Of a stretch of DNA of 62,367 nucleotides, positions 59,017-62,367 are shown in pieces (position 1 is the stretch's first letter; the number at the start of each line of letters is the position of its first letter). The DNA is taken from NCBI GenBank assembly GCA_943328795.2, contig CALQBK020000003.1:1-62367 (forward strand), in the 5' to 3' direction. The translations under genes were made by a program, and so were the position numbers. Under the pieces are notes generated by a model. The model was not told where the DNA came from. It saw nothing but the letters and a program-made list of their open reading frames with translations, and did not search any database. The stretch comes from Bifidobacterium breve. GTDB taxonomy: Bacteria; Myxococcota_A; UBA796; SXON01.

Positions 59017-60126
59017 ATGCGCTCATTTTCTGGTTCCCTCGTCTTGGTCGCTCTCCTCGGTACCCTCGCTGGGTGTGACGGTGGCGACGCGCCGAAGGAC
59101 AAGCCCGCGGCCTCCACGACCGTCGCGACCGACATCGGCGACGTGATCGCGACCGTGAACGGCGTGCAGATCGGCTCCAAGGAGTTCGAGCAGGCCGCGG
59201 CCCGCAAGACCCCCGCGAGCGGCGACTCGCTCTCGATCGAGGAGAAGAAGGAGGTCCTCCAGACCCTCGTCGAGGAGAAGCTCCTGTACGCCGAGGCCAT
59301 GCGCAAGGGCGTCGACAAGGACCCCAAGGTGCAGAAGGTCATGGTCAACACGCTCGTTCGCGAGGACGTGTTCAACCAAATCAAGAACTCCGACTTCTCG
59401 GACGAGGTCCTGCAGGCCTACTACGACGCGCACAAGGACGAGTTCATCGTCCCCGAGAAGGTGCAGATCAAGCGCATCCTGATCAAGACCGGGCCTGACC
59501 GCACCGAGGACCAGGCCAAGAAGCAGGCCGAGGACATCCGCTCGCAGGTCGACAAGAACCCGGACAGCTTCAAGGACCTCGCGTCCAAGTTCTCCGAGGA
59601 TCCGTACAAGCACCGCGGCGGCGACGTCGGGTTCGTGTCCAAGGAGGGCAAGCCGGGCCTGGACCAGGCGGTGGTGGACAAGGCGTTCACGGTCGAGGTC
59701 GGCAAGGTGTCCGACGTGTTCAAGACGGACGACGGCTACAACGTGCTCCTCGTCGCGGCGAAGCGCGAGCAGCTCGAGCGCACCTTCCAACAGATGAAGG
59801 GCACGGTGCTCCGCAAGGCGAAGAACGCGAAGCAGGAAGACGCGTACAAGGCCTACGTCGACGCGCTGAAGACGAGCGCCAAGATCGAGATCGACGACGC
59901 CAAGCTTGGCGCCATCGAGATCAAGAGCCAGCACCGGCCGTTCGCTCCCGGCTTGGGCGAGGGCGAGGAAGGCGAGGAGGGCGCCGGTGAGATGGCCCCG
60001 CCGGACGGCGCCGACGCGCCCGCCGCGGGCGACGGCCCCAAGCCCGTCATGCCCGGCCCGGGCGGGATGGGTGGCCGGCCGATGCCGGGTCGCCCGCTGC
60101 CCGCGCGGCCGGGCGGCGCTCAGTAA
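59017..60126 (+). CDS. PpiC-type peptidyl-prolyl isomerase lipoprotein
   Basis: About 369 aa from the ATG at 59017. The signal ends in TLAGC (Cys20). A SurA-like N-terminal chaperone region (residues 40-145) precedes one parvulin domain: VQIKRILIKTG, FKDLASKFSEDP, RGGDVGFVSKEG, FTVEVGKVSDVFKTDDGYNV. The tail (residues 305-369) is Glu/Gly- then Pro/Gly/Met-rich. It probably helps outer-membrane protein folding in the periplasm. A SurA-type gene follows after about 20 bp. Confidence 0.92.
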   Translation: MRSFSGSLVLVALLGTLAGCDGGDAPKDKPAASTTVATDIGDVIATVNGVQIGSKEFEQAAARKTPASGDSLSIEEKKEVLQTLVEEKLLYAEAMRKGVDKDPKVQKVMVNTLVREDVFNQIKNSDFSDEVLQAYYDAHKDEFIVPEKVQIKRILIKTGPDRTEDQAKKQAEDIRSQVDKNPDSFKDLASKFSEDPYKHRGGDVGFVSKEGKPGLDQAVVDKAFTVEVGKVSDVFKTDDGYNVLLVAAKREQLERTFQQMKGTVLRKAKNAKQEDAYKAYVDALKTSAKIEIDDAKLGAIEIKSQHRPFAPGLGEGEEGEEGAGEMAPPDGADAPAAGDGPKPVMPGPGGMGGRPMPGRPLPARPGGAQ

Positions 60127-60146
60127 ACGTCGTGGGCGACTTCGGG

Positions 60147-61226
60147 ATGGGCCGTCGGGTCATGCTGTCCAGCGTGATCCTGCTCGCATCGCTGACCGCG
60201 CGGCCAGCGATGGCGGCGAAGCCCCCGGTCGCCCCGGTTCAGCCGGCGGCCCAGCCGCTCGCGGTGCCCGACGGCACGGCGGTCGCTGCGCCGGCCGAGC
60301 CTGCGTCGCCGCCGATCGCGCTGCCGCCCCGGTTGTTGTCGACCGACGGCGTAGTGGCCGACCGCGTCGTCGCGGTCGTGAACGATGACGTCGTGCTGCT
60401 CTCCGAGGTCTACGCGTTTGACACGTACATCGACGAGCAGGTCGCGGCCGGGCCGGACGCCGCCGCTGCGCGCGCGCAGGCCGAGCGCGAGGTGGTGGAT
60501 CGCATCCTCCAGCAGCGGCTCGTCGCGCAAGAGGTGCAGCGGTTGAGCCTGGAGGTCAACGACCAGGAGATCGACCGCAACATCGACGACATCGCGCAGC
60601 GTAACGGCCTCGACAGGGACCAGCTGCGCGCGGAGGTCGAGAAGGAGATGACCTGGGCCGCGTACCGGGCTGAGCTGGCGAAGGGCCTCCAGGAGATGAA
60701 GTTCGCGCAGTCGGTGCTCCGGCCGCGCATCAACATCACCGAAGACGAGCTGCGGGACGCGTTCATCCGGATGACGAGCGACTCCCCGCAGGTGGCCGAC
60801 GTGATGGCGATCTTCCTGTCGTGGCCCGTCGGCGGCGACGAGGCGGCGCGCGAGGTGGTGCGCCAAAAGGCGGCCAAGGTGTCCGCAGAGGCCACCGCAG
60901 GCGACTTTGCCGCAGTGTCGAAGCAGTACGACGAGGGGCCGTTCGGCGCGGTTGGCGGCGAGATGGGCAAGTTCAAGCCCGGCGAGCTGGTCGGGGCGCT
61001 CGACGAGGCCGTGCAGCACACGGCGACGGGGGCGGTGAGCGCGCCTGTCGAGACCGCGCAGGGGATCTTCCTGTTGAAGGTCGCGTCGCGCGCCGCGGGG
61101 GACACAGACTTCGAGGCGATGCGCCCGAAGCTCGAGGAGGCCGTCTTCCAGAGCCGCATGGCCGAGGAAGAGGAGCGCTGGTTCCAGCAAGCGCGTCGCG
61201 CCGCGGCCATTCGGATCCTGCTCTGA
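60147..61226 (+). CDS. SurA-like periplasmic chaperone
   Basis: About 359 aa from the ATG at 60147, which gives a classic signal peptide (GRRVMLSSVILLASLTARPAMA); a GTG at 60132 is possible. A Pro/Ala linker leads to the SurA N-domain (DRVVAVVNDDVVLLSEVYAF). A helical region and one parvulin-like domain follow (FAAVSKQYDEGPFGAVGGEMGKF, ISAP-type end VSAPVETAQGIFLLKV). It guides unfolded outer-membrane proteins. It is encoded next to pdxA, as surA is in enterobacteria. Confidence 0.88.
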   Translation: MGRRVMLSSVILLASLTARPAMAAKPPVAPVQPAAQPLAVPDGTAVAAPAEPASPPIALPPRLLSTDGVVADRVVAVVNDDVVLLSEVYAFDTYIDEQVAAGPDAAAARAQAEREVVDRILQQRLVAQEVQRLSLEVNDQEIDRNIDDIAQRNGLDRDQLRAEVEKEMTWAAYRAELAKGLQEMKFAQSVLRPRINITEDELRDAFIRMTSDSPQVADVMAIFLSWPVGGDEAAREVVRQKAAKVSAEATAGDFAAVSKQYDEGPFGAVGGEMGKFKPGELVGALDEAVQHTATGAVSAPVETAQGIFLLKVASRAAGDTDFEAMRPKLEEAVFQSRMAEEEERWFQQARRAAAIRILL

Positions 61227-61249
61227 TCCCAGCGCGGCGTTGCCCGCTG

Positions 61250-62143
61250 GTGGTCACGCCGGGGGACCCGCTCGGGATCGGCCCCGAGGTCGCTGTGCGG
61301 GGCCTACGCCGGTCGGGGGCAGACGCCGTGATGGTCGGCGACGTCGCCGCGGTGCTGAGGTTCGCGCCCGAGGTCGCGGTGGTGCGCTCGCTTGTCGAGG
61401 GGAGCGGGCTGCGCGTGTTGGCGCCGCCGCCGGGGGACGAGCCGGTCGAGGTCCGGGCGATCCGCTACGGCGTGGCGGCGTGCCTCGCCGGGGACGCGCG
61501 CGCGCTGGTGACGGGGCCGATCCACAAGGCCCGGCTCGCCGCGGCGGGGTTCCACCACGCGGGCCACACCGAGTTCTTGGCCGAGCTCTGCGGGGTGGAG
61601 CGGCCGGTCATGGCGTTCACCGGCGGCGAGTTCCGCGTCGCGCTCGTCACGGTGCACCTGCCCTTGCGGGCCGTGCCGGACGCGATCACCGTCGAAGCCG
61701 TCGTTCACACGCTGCGGACCGCGCACAGGGCGCTCCGAGACCAGCGGGGGATCGCCGCGCCCCGGCTGCTCGTGTGCGGGCTGAACCCGCACGCGGGGGA
61801 CGCCGGCTTGCTCGGCCGGGAGGAGATTGACGTGATCGCGCCCGCGATCGCCGTCGCTCGCGGGGAGGGGATCGACGCGCGTGGCCCGGTGAGCGCTGAG
61901 ACCGCGTTCTCGGACCCGCGCGCCAGCGACATGATCGTCGCGATGTACCACGACCAGGGGCTCGCACCGCTCAAGCGAGGCGACTTCGGGCGCTCGGTCA
62001 ACTGGACGCTTGGTTTGCCGATCGTGCGCACGAGCGTCGACCACGGCACCGCGGACGACCTGGTCGGGACGGGCAAGGCGAGCGCGGAGAGCATGGTGGC
62101 AGCGCTCGCCCTCGCGATGGAGCTCACCGCGGCGCTTTCATGA
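61250..62143 (+). CDS. pdxA: 4-hydroxythreonine-4-phosphate dehydrogenase PdxA
   Basis: About 297 aa from a GTG at 61250, the first start codon in frame after the surA stop; it reads directly into the family start (VTPGDPLGIGPEV). The metal-binding and active blocks are TGPIHKARLAAAGFHHAGHT, GLNPHAGDAGLLGREE and MYHDQGLAPLKR. It oxidises 4-hydroxythreonine 4-phosphate for vitamin B6 synthesis. It overlaps the convergent TonB-like gene by 20 bp and is slightly shorter than the E. coli enzyme. Confidence 0.94.
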   Translation: MVTPGDPLGIGPEVAVRGLRRSGADAVMVGDVAAVLRFAPEVAVVRSLVEGSGLRVLAPPPGDEPVEVRAIRYGVAACLAGDARALVTGPIHKARLAAAGFHHAGHTEFLAELCGVERPVMAFTGGEFRVALVTVHLPLRAVPDAITVEAVVHTLRTAHRALRDQRGIAAPRLLVCGLNPHAGDAGLLGREEIDVIAPAIAVARGEGIDARGPVSAETAFSDPRASDMIVAMYHDQGLAPLKRGDFGRSVNWTLGLPIVRTSVDHGTADDLVGTGKASAESMVAALALAMELTAALS

Positions 62144-62367
62144 TCCCCGGGAACTGCACGCCGGCGCGCGGGTCGACTCCCTGGTACTGCATCTGCGCGT
62201 GGCCGACCTGCACCGTGAAGTCGAAGTCCGGCAGGTAGACGCGCCCGTCCTTCGCGATCAGCTCCGCCGGCGGGTTCGGGAATGGCCCCGCGATCTTGAA
62301 CGCCTGCACGACGCACTCGTCCATCGGCCCGTTGCCCGAGTCCCGGGTCACGACGATGTTGTCCAGC
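62124..62367 (-). CDS. TonB-like C-terminal domain protein, 5' part outside the window
   Basis: The frame is open to the window edge, so the N-terminal part is missing; at least 80 residues are visible. The sequence has DNIVVTRDSGNGPMDECVVQ followed by a PNPPAEL block and YLPDFDFTVQ, resembling the C-terminal domain of TonB/AgmX-type proteins (x-x-SG-x-x-x-x-D-x-C/A-x-x-A then a terminal beta strand). It would be a periplasmic domain contacting outer-membrane or motility partners. Confidence 0.6.
   Translation of the reverse strand, partial: LDNIVVTRDSGNGPMDECVVQAFKIAGPFPNPPAELIAKDGRVYLPDFDFTVQVGHAQMQYQGVDPRAGVQFPGIMKAPR

Overview
The window is high-GC bacterial chromosome with densely packed genes and many GTG/TTG starts. 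Adjacent genes are often joined by 4-nt ATGA/GTGA/TTGA overlaps. The content suggests a Myxococcota-like (deltaproteobacterial) Gram-negative organism, probably known from an environmental assembly. It has two eukaryotic-like Ser/Thr kinases, an FHA protein, many lipoproteins (one with an Asp/Thr/Gly-rich tail), outer-membrane barrels, MlaE/MlaF, a SurA-type chaperone, a TonB-like C-terminus, and a copper monooxygenase fused to a cytochrome c motif. This taxonomic view is inference from gene content. No IS element, prophage, CRISPR array or rRNA was seen; there is one tRNA.

Layout. 1-8199: hypothetical proteins, a phosphate-type porin coupled to a purple-acid-phosphatase lipoprotein, a DUF374 acyltransferase-like protein, a PAP2 phosphatase, divergent exported MsrA and MsrB, and a B12-binding radical SAM enzyme. 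8261-13728: a 1041-aa Ig-repeat/beta-barrel protein facing a methyltransferase and a second B12 radical SAM enzyme. 13768-17477: a minus-strand run TruD, PPK2, nucleosidase, unknown, Rieske protein, unknown. 17675-20934: two Hsp20 genes, a 349-bp non-coding stretch with palindromes, a zinc-type oxidoreductase, and a K+ channel with an RCK domain. 20941-33497: a minus-strand signalling block (esterase, hybrid histidine kinase, HerA-like ATPase, GT-C glycosyltransferase, FHA-wHTH protein, a twice frame-shifted unknown, and a Ser/Thr kinase whose WD40 half lies in another frame). 33637-39806: diguanylate cyclase, glyoxalase-fold protein, DedA, DUF5916 barrel, FolD and an FmdB zinc ribbon.

39970-45356 is the housekeeping lipid/ribosome cluster yceD-rpmF-plsX-acpP-fabF-rpiB-glyA; fabH, fabD and fabG, which often lie in such clusters, are absent. 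45362-51917: a copper monooxygenase, then a Ser/Thr kinase followed by two GTGA-coupled lipoproteins. 51930-56250: a beta-propeller, a DprE1-like FAD oxidase, MlaE/MlaF and tRNA-Arg(CCG). 56503-62367: a metallo-hydrolase, a glycosyltransferase, a PpiC lipoprotein, SurA, PdxA and a truncated TonB-like protein.

Themes are envelope biogenesis and surface signalling. Three apparent single-base losses fall within 2 kb (23.0-25.1 kb). They suggest either assembly indels or decay of that kinase locus and should be resolved before any functional claim.
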